The notes beneath the pieces are model-generated. The model saw nothing but the letters and a program-made list of their open reading frames with translations. It was not told the DNA's origin and ran no database searches. Positions 1 to 7,029 of a stretch of DNA of 10,003 bases are shown piece after piece. A program made the position numbers and the translations under genes. The first letter of the stretch is position 1. Each line of letters opens with the position of its first letter. Origin of the DNA: Phyllobacteriaceae bacterium (GTDB lineage Bacteria > Pseudomonadota > Alphaproteobacteria > Rhizobiales > Devosiaceae); contig JAAZLP010000370.1 of assembly GCA_012799265.1 (NCBI GenBank), positions 1-10,003 on the forward strand, in the 5' to 3' direction.

Positions 1-74
1 AGGCGGTTGGCGAATATGTCGCCGAGACCAAGGCCGAGCGGCAGCCGATCCCGCTGCCGCGCCGGGCGGACTGA
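1..74 (+). CDS. 3' end of an upstream gene (partial, unidentified)
   Basis: Reading from base 3, an open frame runs for 23 codons to a TGA at 72-74 and ends in a basic, proline-rich tail (PIPLPRRAD). The stop lies three bases before the coaBC start, so the two genes probably share a transcript. In many Rhizobiales ubiB precedes coaBC, which makes a UbiB C-terminus possible. The visible residues carry no diagnostic motif, so that identity is only a guess from gene order. Confidence 0.55.
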   Translation, partial: AVGEYVAETKAERQPIPLPRRAD

Positions 75-77
75 GCC

Positions 78-1286
78 ATGGCAAAGATCCTGATTGCGGT
101 GTCGGGCTCTATCTCGGCCTATAAGGTCGCTGATGTTGTCTCTGAACTCGGCAAGGCCGGGCACGAGGTGCAGTGCCTTCTGAGCAAGAGCGCCGGTGAA
201 TTTGTCAGCCCGCTGGTGCTGGAAACGCTGAGCGGCAGGCCCGCGCTGTCGGCGTTGTTCGGGAAGGGTGTTTCCGGCACCGAGCACATCACCCTGGCGC
301 GTTGGGCCGATCTCATGGTTGTCGCACCGGCCAGCGCCAATATGCTGGCGCGGCTGGCGCTGGGCATGGCAGATGACCTGCCCTCGACGGTGGCGCTGGC
401 CACCCAAGCGCCGATATTGATTGCCCCGGCGATGAATACTGTCATGTGGGACAAGCCGATCGTGCAGCAGCATCTGGCAACGCTGGTGGAGCGCGGCGCA
501 GAGGTGGTGCAGCCGGCTTCGGGTCTCCTCGCCTGTGGCGAGGTGGGCATGGGCAAGCTGGCGCCGGTCGTCGAGATACTTGCGGCGATTGAGCGGGCCG
601 TGCTGCCCAAAAAGCGCGACCTTGAGGGCAAGCGCATTCTCATGACCGCTGGGCCAACGACGACGGCTATCGATGCCGTCCGTTACATCACTAATCATTC
701 TACCGGCCGCATGGGCGCGTCCATGGCGGAAGAGGCGCTGCGGCGCGGCGCGGTGGTCGACTATGTGCTGGGCGTCGACAAGGGCGTGGTGCGCCCTGTT
801 GCTCCCAAGGGCGCCGAGGGGCGATTGAACCTCGTGGAAGTGCGGACCGCTGAAGAAATGGCTGCGGCGGCGCTTGAGAAACTGCCGTTGGCACAGGGTG
901 TGGTGGCGACGGCGGCGGTGATGGACTATTCGGTGGCGGCGCCATCGGCCAGCAAGCTCAAGCGCGCGTCAGACGCCATTGCGCTAGATCTCGTGCCCTC
1001 GACGGACGTGCTCGGCACGCTGCGCAAGGCGGCTGAGGGGCAGTGGTTCCTGGGCTTTGCCGCCGAGACCGACAATGTCGAGGCGCATGGCAAAGGCAAG
1101 CTCGAGGCTAAGGGGCTCGACTACCTCTTTGCCAATGAAGTGGCCAAGCTCGGCGCCGACAGTCAGACGGGATTTTCGGTCGGGACCAATGCCGGTGTGC
1201 TGCTGAGCGCCAAGGGCGAGCGGCATGAATTGGCGCTGGGCAGCAAGGCCGACATCGCCCGGCGCATCTGGGATATTATTGCATGA
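78..1286 (+). CDS. coaBC: Bifunctional phosphopantothenoylcysteine decarboxylase / phosphopantothenate-cysteine ligase
   Basis: This cytosolic enzyme catalyses two steps of coenzyme A synthesis. The CoaB half joins cysteine to 4'-phosphopantothenate using CTP, and the FMN-dependent CoaC half decarboxylates the product to 4'-phosphopantetheine. The 402-residue length matches the bacterial fusion. The CoaC half (about 1-180) shows the N-terminal flavoprotein strand with SGSISAYK, the catalytic histidine in EHITLARWAD (His70), the PAMN motif (117-120) and the LACGE loop whose Cys153 is the expected active-site cysteine. The CoaB half (about 185-402) shows TAGPTTT, ITNHSTGRMG (204-213, with Asn206), AAVMDY (279-284), the lysine motif KLKR (293-296), FLGFAAET and FANEV. 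Two positions differ from the commonest forms: AAVMDY instead of AAVADY, and HSTG instead of a SSG version. The ATG is three bases after the previous stop, with only a weak GGCGGA upstream. The last four bases overlap panC. Identification is secure. Confidence 0.97.
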   Translation: MAKILIAVSGSISAYKVADVVSELGKAGHEVQCLLSKSAGEFVSPLVLETLSGRPALSALFGKGVSGTEHITLARWADLMVVAPASANMLARLALGMADDLPSTVALATQAPILIAPAMNTVMWDKPIVQQHLATLVERGAEVVQPASGLLACGEVGMGKLAPVVEILAAIERAVLPKKRDLEGKRILMTAGPTTTAIDAVRYITNHSTGRMGASMAEEALRRGAVVDYVLGVDKGVVRPVAPKGAEGRLNLVEVRTAEEMAAAALEKLPLAQGVVATAAVMDYSVAAPSASKLKRASDAIALDLVPSTDVLGTLRKAAEGQWFLGFAAETDNVEAHGKGKLEAKGLDYLFANEVAKLGADSQTGFSVGTNAGVLLSAKGERHELALGSKADIARRIWDIIA

Positions 1287-2137
1287 CACTGATCTTGCGG
1301 GACAAGGCGGCGCTGCGGACGTGGCGCGCGGGCCTGGGTGCTAACACGCGTGTCGGTTTCGTGCCGACCATGGGGGCACTGCATGACGGGCATATCAGCC
1401 TGATGGCGCAGGCGCGCGAAGCGGCGGACGTCGTCATCGCCTCGATCTTCGTCAATCCGCTGCAGTTTGGGCCCAATGAGGACCTTTCGCGTTATCCGCG
1501 ACCCATCGAAGCCGACATTGCCAAGCTCGAGGTGGCAGGCGTTGATGCGCTGTTCCTGCCGTCGGTGGACGACATGTACCCGCCCGGAGCCTCGACCTTT
1601 GTCGATGAGGAAATGGTGTCGCTGCCGCTATGCGGTGCCGAGCGGCCGGGGCATTTCCGTGGCGTCGCGACGGTGGTGCTGAAGCTTTTCAATCTGGTGC
1701 AGGCGCAGGTGGCGTTTTTCGGTCAGAAGGATGCGCAGCAATGTGCTGTGATCGAGCGGATGGTGCGCGATCTCGATGTGCCGGTTGAGATCAGGCGCGG
1801 GGCGATTGTGCGGGAGGCCGATGGCCTGGCGCTGAGCTCGCGCAATGTCTACCTCTCCCCGGAAGATCGGGCGGCAGCGCCGCTGATCCATCAGAGCCTG
1901 CGGGCTGTTGAGGCTGCATTTGAGGGTGGCGAGCGCGATGCGGCAAAGCTCGAGCAGATCGGGCGCAATGTGCTGGCGCAGTCCGATCGCATCAGGGTGC
2001 AATATTGGGATGTGCGCGACCCGGAAAGCCTCGGGGCCATTGCCAGTGTTGGTGCGCGTGGCGCGCTGCTGGCCGTCGCGGCGCATCTGGGGACCACGAG
2101 GCTGATCGACAATCTGCTGATTGGTGGTCGGGGCTAG
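1283..2137 (+). CDS. panC: Pantothenate synthetase (pantoate--beta-alanine ligase)
   Basis: PanC condenses pantoate with beta-alanine in an ATP-dependent reaction through a pantoyl-adenylate intermediate, giving pantothenate, the precursor used upstream of CoaBC. The 284 residues match the family's usual length. Motifs appear in order: VPTMGALHDGH (27-37), whose His34 and His37 form the HIGH-like nucleotide-binding signature; FVNPLQFGPNEDLSRYPR (56-73); RPGHFRGV (121-128); FGQKDAQQ (146-153); and the KMSKS-like loop DGLALSSRN (180-188). The start ATG lies inside the coaBC stop (ATGA, four-base overlap) and there is no strong ribosome binding site, so translational coupling to coaBC is likely. 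panC is more often paired with panB, so its pairing with coaBC here is mildly unusual but makes pathway sense. Transcription probably ends in the palindromic region just downstream. Confidence 0.97.
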   Translation: MTLILRDKAALRTWRAGLGANTRVGFVPTMGALHDGHISLMAQAREAADVVIASIFVNPLQFGPNEDLSRYPRPIEADIAKLEVAGVDALFLPSVDDMYPPGASTFVDEEMVSLPLCGAERPGHFRGVATVVLKLFNLVQAQVAFFGQKDAQQCAVIERMVRDLDVPVEIRRGAIVREADGLALSSRNVYLSPEDRAAAPLIHQSLRAVEAAFEGGERDAAKLEQIGRNVLAQSDRIRVQYWDVRDPESLGAIASVGARGALLAVAAHLGTTRLIDNLLIGGRG

Positions 2138-2167
2138 CCTCGATCTCCAGTCCCCATTCACAGTGCC

Positions 2168-2190
2168 GTCCTCGGGCTTGACCCGAGGAC
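2168..2190. repeat. REP-like palindrome, copy 1
   Basis: This is a perfect 9-bp inverted repeat, GTCCTCGGG / CCCGAGGAC, around the 5-base loop CTTGA. Its core is the reverse complement of the core of copy 2 at 2230-2252. It lies between the convergent genes panC and the DGPF protein gene, about 30 bases after the panC stop. Palindromes of this CCTCGGG type are, to my knowledge, common between genes in Rhizobiales and related alphaproteobacteria. No T-run follows on either strand, so a role as an intrinsic terminator is possible but not typical. Confidence 0.75.
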
Positions 2191-2229
2191 CATTCGGTTC
2201 TGGAACAGCGCTCTGTGGCGTGGCTGCTG

Positions 2230-2252
2230 GCCCTCGGGTCAAGCCCGAGGGC
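2230..2252. repeat. REP-like palindrome, copy 2 (inverted relative to copy 1)
   Basis: This is a perfect 9-bp stem, GCCCTCGGG / CCCGAGGGC, around the loop TCAAG. The central 19 bases (2232-2250) are the exact reverse complement of those in copy 1 (2170-2188). The two copies lie 39 bases apart, so they can fold as two separate hairpins or as one long arm-to-arm structure, the head-to-tail arrangement seen in BIME elements. Being between converging genes suggests a part in ending or protecting both transcripts. That function is inferred. Confidence 0.75.
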
Positions 2253-2292
2253 GGGGCGGTGGTTGGGCCCTAATCAGGCGAACAAAGACGAC

Positions 2293-2691
2293 TTACTCGG
2301 CTGCCTGAACCTTTGGCTCTTCGGCGAGGGTGTGATTGCCGAAGTAGCGGAGCGGGCGGATTTCGTAGGCGCCGCCGTCGGGATTGGCGACGGCGAGCTT
2401 GCGGGCGAAATCCATCGCCTCGTCCATGCTCTCGCAATCGGCAACATAGAATCCGAGAAATTGTTCCTTGGTTTCGGCAAAGGGCCCGTCCAGCACCACG
2501 GGCGCGCCATTGGACTTGCGCAGGGTCTTGGCTTCGTCGGTATTCCAGAGACGGACGACAGGGCCGAGCTTGCCCTTGGCGCTCATGCCAGCCTGGACTT
2601 CGCCGAGGCGTTGCATGCAGGCGGCGTCTTCTTCCGCCGTCCATTTGGAGACGGCGTTTTCGTCATTATAGCACAGGATGGCGTAGAGCAT
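2293..2691 (-). CDS. DGPF / YCII-related domain protein
   Basis: This 132-residue cytosolic protein belongs to the YCII-related (DGPF) family. It opens with MLYAILCYND, contains the signature DGPFAETKEQFLGFY (68-82), and continues with a D-x-A helix (SMDEAMDFARK) and the late EIRPLRYF. Many members are encoded beside group ECF41/42-type extracytoplasmic sigma factors; their biochemical activity is not well established. No sigma factor is visible in this window. The start is supported by GGAG (2699-2702) seven bases upstream and a nearer AGGA. It lies 59 bases after rhtA on the same strand, so it may be the third gene of a GFA-rhtA-DGPF transcript. The last ten or so residues are acidic and poorly conserved in character. 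Family assignment is firm; function is unknown. Confidence 0.9.
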   Translation of the reverse strand: MLYAILCYNDENAVSKWTAEEDAACMQRLGEVQAGMSAKGKLGPVVRLWNTDEAKTLRKSNGAPVVLDGPFAETKEQFLGFYVADCESMDEAMDFARKLAVANPDGGAYEIRPLRYFGNHTLAEEPKVQAAE

Positions 2692-2750
2692 TTGTCCTCT
2701 CCACTGGATCGGTGGGGACTATGCGCCGCTCTTTTGGTGATGCCAAGAGG

Positions 2751-3614
2751 CTAGGAAGGCGGCGGGCCGGCGCGGGCAATCGTGAGGGTTGCGCCGATTG
2801 AGGCCGCGATGATGGCGGTGATGCCCGTTATCTGCAGCAGCGCCAGATTTTCCCCGAGGATGATGAGACCGGAGAGCGCGGCGAGGGCGGGTTGTCCGCT
2901 CATCAGGATGCCGAAAAGGCGCGCCGGGACATGGGGCAGGGCAACCATGTCGAGCGCATAGGGGATGGCGCTGGAGAGGAGAGCGACGCCAAGCGCCAGC
3001 GGCAGGATGGCGGGATCGAGAAGGCCGATGCCGGTGGTAGCGACGCCGAAGGGAAGGGCAATGACGGCTGCAGTCGCGACGCCGAGGGCGGCGGTATGCG
3101 CCCCGCCGCCAGTGCCCGCGCGCTGACCGAAAATGATATAGCCGGCCCAGCAAGCCCCGGCGCAAAGGGCGAGAAGGACGCCTGTGGGCGAGATGTCACC
3201 TTCGGTCTGAGCCCAGGGGAGCAGTAGCGCAAAGCCAGCCAGCGCCAGAATGATCCAGAAGAAGTCGAGTGGTTTGCGCGCGCCGAAGAGGGCGACAACG
3301 AGCGGGCCGGTGAATTCGAGGGCGACGGCGACGCCGAGCGGAATGTGCTCAAGCGCAGCGTAAAAGAAGAGGTTCATGGCGCCCATGGCAACGCCATAGA
3401 GGAGGACAGCGCGCCATTGCGTCCGGTCGAGCCTGTGCCGCCAGGGCCGGAAGACGAGGCAGAGGACGATGGCGGCCAGCGTCAGGCGCAGCGTGGTTGC
3501 CCCGGCAGCGCCGACCAGCGGAAAGAGCATTTTGGCGAAGCTGGCGCCGGTCTGGGTAAAGACCATGCCGAGCGTGATCAGGAGGACGGGAACAAGGACG
3601 GAGGTGGACCGCAA
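2751..3614 (-). CDS. rhtA: RhtA-like EamA/DMT-family inner-membrane exporter (threonine/homoserine type)
   Basis: The 287-residue product is almost wholly hydrophobic, with about ten membrane segments and two EamA halves, as expected of a drug/metabolite transporter. It closely resembles E. coli RhtA as I recall it: TQTGASFAKMLFPLVGA (20-36), IPLGVAVALEFTGPLVVALF, then AGACWAGYIIFGQRAG (about 152-167), and PALAALSGLIILGE followed by IIAAS in the last segments. RhtA exports threonine and homoserine; substrate here is inferred from that resemblance. The chosen start is a TTG (3612-3614), because the next ATG, 16 codons later, would remove most of the first membrane helix. No clear ribosome binding site precedes it. 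It follows the GFA-family gene by 33 bases in the same frame, so coupled translation is plausible. Family is firm, the exact start less so. Confidence 0.88.
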   Translation of the reverse strand: MRSTSVLVPVLLITLGMVFTQTGASFAKMLFPLVGAAGATTLRLTLAAIVLCLVFRPWRHRLDRTQWRAVLLYGVAMGAMNLFFYAALEHIPLGVAVALEFTGPLVVALFGARKPLDFFWIILALAGFALLLPWAQTEGDISPTGVLLALCAGACWAGYIIFGQRAGTGGGAHTAALGVATAAVIALPFGVATTGIGLLDPAILPLALGVALLSSAIPYALDMVALPHVPARLFGILMSGQPALAALSGLIILGENLALLQITGITAIIAASIGATLTIARAGPPPS

Positions 3615-3647
3615 TCGGGAAGGCTTTCGGGGTAGAGAAAGGGGCGA

Positions 3648-4004
3648 TCAGCGGAAGAGCCCGGTGCCCGCATCGTCCTTGTCGATCAGCTTTGCCGCGT
3701 CGAGCACCTCGGGGTCAAGCAGGCGCGCATTGATGCCCATGCGGTCGCGAGTCCTGGCGCGGGGATACCAGTGGGTGACGCAGCCGCAAGTGGCGCAGCG
3801 ATGGAAATCGACATTCTTGCCGTTCCAGGCATAGGTGTCGGTGGGCGCCTTTGCCTCGATGGTGACGTCGGTGATGGGATAATAGGCCCAGAGGACGCCG
3901 TAGCGACGGCAGAGACTGCAATCGCAGCGGGTGACGGTCTCGGGCGCCGCCGCGAGCCGAAGGGTGACTGCGCCGCAATGGCAGGTCGCGATGGCTTCTG
4001 TCAT
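3648..4004 (-). CDS. GFA (CENP-V/GFA-domain) family zinc-binding protein
   Basis: This 118-residue protein has the cysteine pattern of the GFA family, named after the glutathione-dependent formaldehyde-activating enzyme: CHCG at 8-11, RCDCSLCRRYG at 26-36 and HRCATCGC at 68-75. The cysteines (8, 10, 27, 29, 32, 70, 73, 75) provide the usual two zinc sites. Most small members have no proven substrate, so detoxification of an aldehyde or glutathione adduct is only a family-level idea. The frame is open upstream to 4133, but ATG 4002-4004 is preferred: the CxC motif begins just after it, and a strong GGGAGGGA lies six bases upstream at 4011-4018. It is the first gene of the - strand group and is divergent from the aldo/keto reductase across 127 bases. 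Confidence 0.9.
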   Translation of the reverse strand: MTEAIATCHCGAVTLRLAAAPETVTRCDCSLCRRYGVLWAYYPITDVTIEAKAPTDTYAWNGKNVDFHRCATCGCVTHWYPRARTRDRMGINARLLDPEVLDAAKLIDKDDAGTGLFR

Positions 4005-4076
4005 TTGATGTCCCTCCCGGCACGCGCCAAGACAGCATGGCGGAGGGGTTTCGTCCAGCAGGGGCATTGGCGCGCA

Positions 4077-4105
4077 TTGACCGGAAAGCGCGAACGCATT
4101 AGCCG
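4077..4105 (+). promoter_or_regulatory. Candidate promoter for the aldo/keto reductase operon
   Basis: TTGACC (4077-4082) matches a good -35 box and is followed after 17 bases by TAGCCG (4100-4105), a poor -10 box. It lies about 27 bases before the reductase start, in the 127-base divergent spacer. The -35 is convincing and the -10 weak, so this is tentative. Confidence 0.25.
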
Positions 4106-4131
4106 TGGAGACCAGAACAAAGGAGGAATCC

Positions 4132-5193
4132 ATGGACTATCGCTATCTCGGCCGCTCGGGCCTGAAGGTCTCGGTCATGACTATGGGGACCATGACCTTT
4201 GGCGGCAGTGAAAAGGTCGGTCATACCGACATCAAGGATGCGGCGCGGCAGGTGGACCTCTGCCTCGATGCCGGGATCAATCTCTATGACACGGCCAATG
4301 TCTATAATGCCGGGGTTTCCGAGGAAATCCTGGGCGAAGTGCTGGCCGAGAACGGGCGGCGCCAGCGGGCGCTGATCGCGACCAAGGTGCGCTTCAAGAT
4401 GGGCGAGGGACCCAACGAGATCGGGCTTTCCCGCCACCACATCATTGCCGAGGCGGAAGCCAGCCTCAAACGGCTCCAGACCGATGTCATCGACCTCTAT
4501 CAGGTGCATGAATGGGACGGTATGACGCCCATCGAGGAGACGATGGAAGCGCTCGATACGCTCGTGCGCCAGGGCAAGGTCCGCTATATCGGCTGCTCGA
4601 ACTATTCGGGCTGGCATATCATGAAGGCGTTGGCAGCGGCCGACAGGCGCAATGCGCAGCGCTTCGTATCCCAGCAGATCCACTATTCGCTCCATAGCCG
4701 CGACGCCGAATATGAGCTGGTGCCAATCAGCCAGGATCAGGGGCTGGGCATTTTGGTCTGGTCGCCGCTGGCCGGCGGACTACTCTCGGGCAAATATCGC
4801 CGCGATGGCGGACCGGAGAGCGGGCGGCATGTCGGCGGGTTCCGCGAGCCGCCGGTCTATGACTGGGACAAGCTTTATGACGTCATCGACACCATCGTCG
4901 CCATTGCCGAGGCGCGGGGTGTCTCCGGGGCACAGGTGGCGCTGAGCTGGTTGATGGGGCGGCCGGGCGTCACTTCGGTGATCATTGGCGGGCGCAATGA
5001 GGCGCAGTTCAAGGACAATCTTGCGGCGGCCGATCTCAAGTTGAGTGAAGAGGAGAGGGCGCGACTCGACGAGGTCAGCCAGCCGCCGCTGCTCTATCCT
5101 TATTGGCATCAGTCCTTCACGGCGCAGGACCGGCTGAGCAAGATCGATCTCGATCTCATCGGGCCCTATGCAGCGGAGTTCAAGCGTGGCTGA
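4132..5193 (+). CDS. Aldo/keto reductase
   Basis: A 353-residue NADPH-dependent (beta/alpha)8-barrel oxidoreductase of the COG0667 type, which reduces aldehydes or ketones; the substrate cannot be read from sequence. It begins MDYRYLGRSGLKVS and carries the catalytic tetrad: Asp53 and Tyr58 in YDTANVYNAGVSEEILG, Lys85 in ATKVRF and His126 in LYQVHEWD. Further family signatures are IGCSNYSGW (153-161), WSPLAGGLLSGKY (210-222) and the C-terminal cofactor-binding stretch VTSVIIGGRNEAQFKDNL (280-297). The start is ATG 4132, with AGGAGG (4121-4126) five bases upstream, rather than an in-frame GTG at 4105 that would place the ribosome site inside the gene. Its last eight bases overlap the next gene, so it heads an operon with the FAH-family enzyme and the helicase. 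Confidence 0.94.
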   Translation: MDYRYLGRSGLKVSVMTMGTMTFGGSEKVGHTDIKDAARQVDLCLDAGINLYDTANVYNAGVSEEILGEVLAENGRRQRALIATKVRFKMGEGPNEIGLSRHHIIAEAEASLKRLQTDVIDLYQVHEWDGMTPIEETMEALDTLVRQGKVRYIGCSNYSGWHIMKALAAADRRNAQRFVSQQIHYSLHSRDAEYELVPISQDQGLGILVWSPLAGGLLSGKYRRDGGPESGRHVGGFREPPVYDWDKLYDVIDTIVAIAEARGVSGAQVALSWLMGRPGVTSVIIGGRNEAQFKDNLAAADLKLSEEERARLDEVSQPPLLYPYWHQSFTAQDRLSKIDLDLIGPYAAEFKRG

Positions 5194-5869
5194 TCTGGTC
5201 TTTCCGGCGCCCGAGCCGGTGCTGCTGCCTGTCGAGGGCGGCGCGTTTTTCCCGGTGCGGCGCGTCTATTGCGTCGGGCGCAATTATGCCGAGCACATCC
5301 GGGAAATGGGCAATGACCTGCGTGATCCGCCGTTCTTTTTCGACAAGCCGGCCGATGCGCTGGTGACCGATGGGGCGCCGATTGCCTATCCTCCGGGAAC
5401 TTCGGATTTTCATCACGAGATCGAGCTGGTGGTGGCAATCGGAAAGGGCGGAAAGGACATTGCGGAGGCCGATGCGCTGAGCCATGTCTTCGGCTATGCG
5501 GTCGGGCTCGACATGACGCGGCGGGACCTGCAGGCGGAGGCCAAGAAGGCCGGGCGCCCCTGGACCTTTGCCAAGAGTTTTGACCAGTCGGCGCCGGTGG
5601 GCACGATTGTGCCGGCGAGCGCTATCGGTCATCCGGACAAGGGGGCGATTACGCTCGCGGTCAATGGCGCGGAGCGGCAGCGGGGTGATCTCTCCGAGCA
5701 GATATGGAGCGTGCCCGAGACCATCGCCTTTCTCAGTCGCTATGTGACGCTGAAGCCGGGCGACCTGATCATGACCGGCACGCCGGCGGGGGTTGGCGCG
5801 GTGGTGCGCGGCGATGTGCTGGAAGGCGCCATTGCGGGCATTGGCACCGTGCGGACCGAGATCGTCTGA
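5186..5869 (+). CDS. Fumarylacetoacetate hydrolase (FAH) family protein, fumarylpyruvate-hydrolase-like
   Basis: A 227-residue cytosolic enzyme of the FAH superfamily, which cleaves or isomerises 2-oxo diacids in aromatic catabolism or acts as an acylpyruvase. The short single-domain form and the RYVTLKPGDLIMTGTPAGVG region (185-204) most resemble fumarylpyruvate hydrolases. Visible signatures are YCVGRNYAEHIREMG (28-42), the metal ligands in HHEIEL (Glu78, Glu80) and VGLDMTRRDLQ (Asp109), Lys130 in FAKSFD, and WSVPETIAFLSRY. I choose GTG 5186, giving MADLVFPAPEPV, because GGAG (5175-5178) sits seven bases upstream and this fits the usual N-terminus of close family members. ATG 5168 would add six residues and overlap the reductase more deeply. 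The stop forms TGATG with the helicase start. No gentisate or other ring-cleavage gene is present here to fix the substrate. Confidence 0.92.
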   Translation: MADLVFPAPEPVLLPVEGGAFFPVRRVYCVGRNYAEHIREMGNDLRDPPFFFDKPADALVTDGAPIAYPPGTSDFHHEIELVVAIGKGGKDIAEADALSHVFGYAVGLDMTRRDLQAEAKKAGRPWTFAKSFDQSAPVGTIVPASAIGHPDKGAITLAVNGAERQRGDLSEQIWSVPETIAFLSRYVTLKPGDLIMTGTPAGVGAVVRGDVLEGAIAGIGTVRTEIV

Positions 5870-6960
5870 TGGCGCCTGTCTGGTCTTCGCAACAGGATGC
5901 GGCGCTTGTTGCCGTGTCCAAATGGCTCAAGGACAAGAACGGTCCGCAGGTGTTTCGCCTCTTCGGTTGGGCCGGCACGGGCAAGTCGACGCTTGCCGTG
6001 CATCTGGCGCAGGATGTGCGCTCGGTCAAATACGCCGCCTTTACCGGCAAGGCCGCGATGGTCATGCGTAAGCGCGGCTGCAAAGGCGCCCAGACCATCC
6101 ATAGCCTCATCTATACGCTGGTCAGCGAAGGCGAGGGCGAGCCGCGCTTTGTGCTTGATCCGGAAAGTCCGGCCATGGATGCGGACCTCATCGTCATCGA
6201 TGAGGTGTCGATGGTGGATGAGCAACTCGGGGCCGATCTTCTGAGCTTTGGCGTCAAGGTGCTGGTGCTGGGCGACCCGTTCCAGCTGCCGCCGGTGCAG
6301 AGCGCGGGCTTCTTCACCGCCGACGAGCCGGACATCATGCTGACGGAAATTCACCGCCAGGCCGCTGACAATCCGATCATCCAGCTCTCGATGCAGGTGC
6401 GCGAGGGCGGCTATATCGAGCACGGGACCTATGGCGAAAGCGTCGTTATCAGCCGCGACAAGGTTGATCGCGATGCGGTCATGGAAGCCGATCAGGTGCT
6501 GGTCGGGCGCAACAAGACGCGGCTCACCTATAATGACCGCCTGCGCGAACTGCGCGGTTTGCCTTTCCATGAACCCGTCGTGGGCGACCGCATGGTGTGT
6601 CTGCGCAATAACCCGCGGAAACGCCTGCTCAATGGGCAGATCTGGATCGTCACCGAGGCCTTCAAGCGCAACAATGGCAAGTGGACGCTGATGCTTGCCG
6701 ATGATGAGGGCAAGGGCGAAACAAAAGTGCTGACGCACAAGGCCTTCTTGTCGGGTGAGGAAGACGCCATGACCTGGGCGGAGCGGCGGCAGTTTGACGA
6801 ATTCACCTTTGGCTATTGCCTCACCGTGCACAAGGCGCAGGGCAGCCAGTGGGACAACGTCTATCTCTTTGATGAAAGCTTCGTTTTCCGCGAGGAGCGG
6901 GCGCGCTGGCTCTATACCGGCATCACCCGCGCCGCAGAAAAAATCACCATCGTGAGCTGA
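5869..6960 (+). CDS. RecD/Dda-like superfamily 1 DNA helicase (AAA family ATPase)
   Basis: A 363-residue ATP-dependent helicase of the RecD-like SF1B group. Helicase motifs appear in order: Walker A GWAGTGKST (33-41), motif Ia TGKAA (59-63) with TIHSL after it, Walker B VIDE (109-112) followed by VSMVDE, motif III LGDPFQLPP (134-142), the IHRQ arginine motif (161-164), motif V LTVHKAQGSQWD (318-329) and motif VI YTGITRA (349-355). It lacks the long N-terminal extension of RecD2 and is close in size to small Dda-type enzymes, so it appears complete but minimal. The start ATG shares one base with the preceding stop (TGATG); a frame extension back to 5704 runs through the FAH gene and is rejected. 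It is the last gene of the operon, followed by a hairpin. Role in repair or replication is inferred from family only. Confidence 0.93.
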   Translation: MAPVWSSQQDAALVAVSKWLKDKNGPQVFRLFGWAGTGKSTLAVHLAQDVRSVKYAAFTGKAAMVMRKRGCKGAQTIHSLIYTLVSEGEGEPRFVLDPESPAMDADLIVIDEVSMVDEQLGADLLSFGVKVLVLGDPFQLPPVQSAGFFTADEPDIMLTEIHRQAADNPIIQLSMQVREGGYIEHGTYGESVVISRDKVDRDAVMEADQVLVGRNKTRLTYNDRLRELRGLPFHEPVVGDRMVCLRNNPRKRLLNGQIWIVTEAFKRNNGKWTLMLADDEGKGETKVLTHKAFLSGEEDAMTWAERRQFDEFTFGYCLTVHKAQGSQWDNVYLFDESFVFREERARWLYTGITRAAEKITIVS

Positions 6961-7010
6961 AGCGGGCCGGCCAGCGGAGGCCCGCTAAAATCTGCTGCCC
7001 GCAGCAATTT
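6961..7010 (+). terminator. Probable terminator region after the helicase
   Basis: An 8-bp perfect stem, AGCGGGCC (6961-6968) with GGCCCGCT (6979-6986), starts directly after the helicase stop. A second hairpin, TGCTG-CCCG-CAGCA (6993-7006), follows and leads into ATTT. The run of T is short, so this is a plausible but not ideal intrinsic terminator separating the helicase operon from the antiporter gene. Confidence 0.5.
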
Positions 7011-7029
7011 CTGCGGCATCGGAACAAAG

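Noticed and set aside
3706..3722. CCTCGGGGTCAAGC inside the GFA gene as a third palindrome copy
   Set aside because: It resembles half of the repeat, but it has an extra G, lacks the second arm and is explained by the coding sequence.
4005..4133. N-terminal extension of the GFA-family protein up to 4133
   Set aside because: The added residues have no family character and would overlap the divergent promoter region. ATG 4004 has a strong ribosome site.
5704..5868. N-terminal extension of the helicase into the FAH gene
   Set aside because: It overlaps conserved FAH residues in another frame. ATG 5869 in TGATG gives a start shortly before Walker A, as expected.
5740..6831. Long open frame (363 codons) antisense to the helicase gene
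   Set aside because: It lies wholly opposite a helicase with all motifs intact, its translation has no recognisable domain, and long antisense frames are expected in GC-rich DNA.
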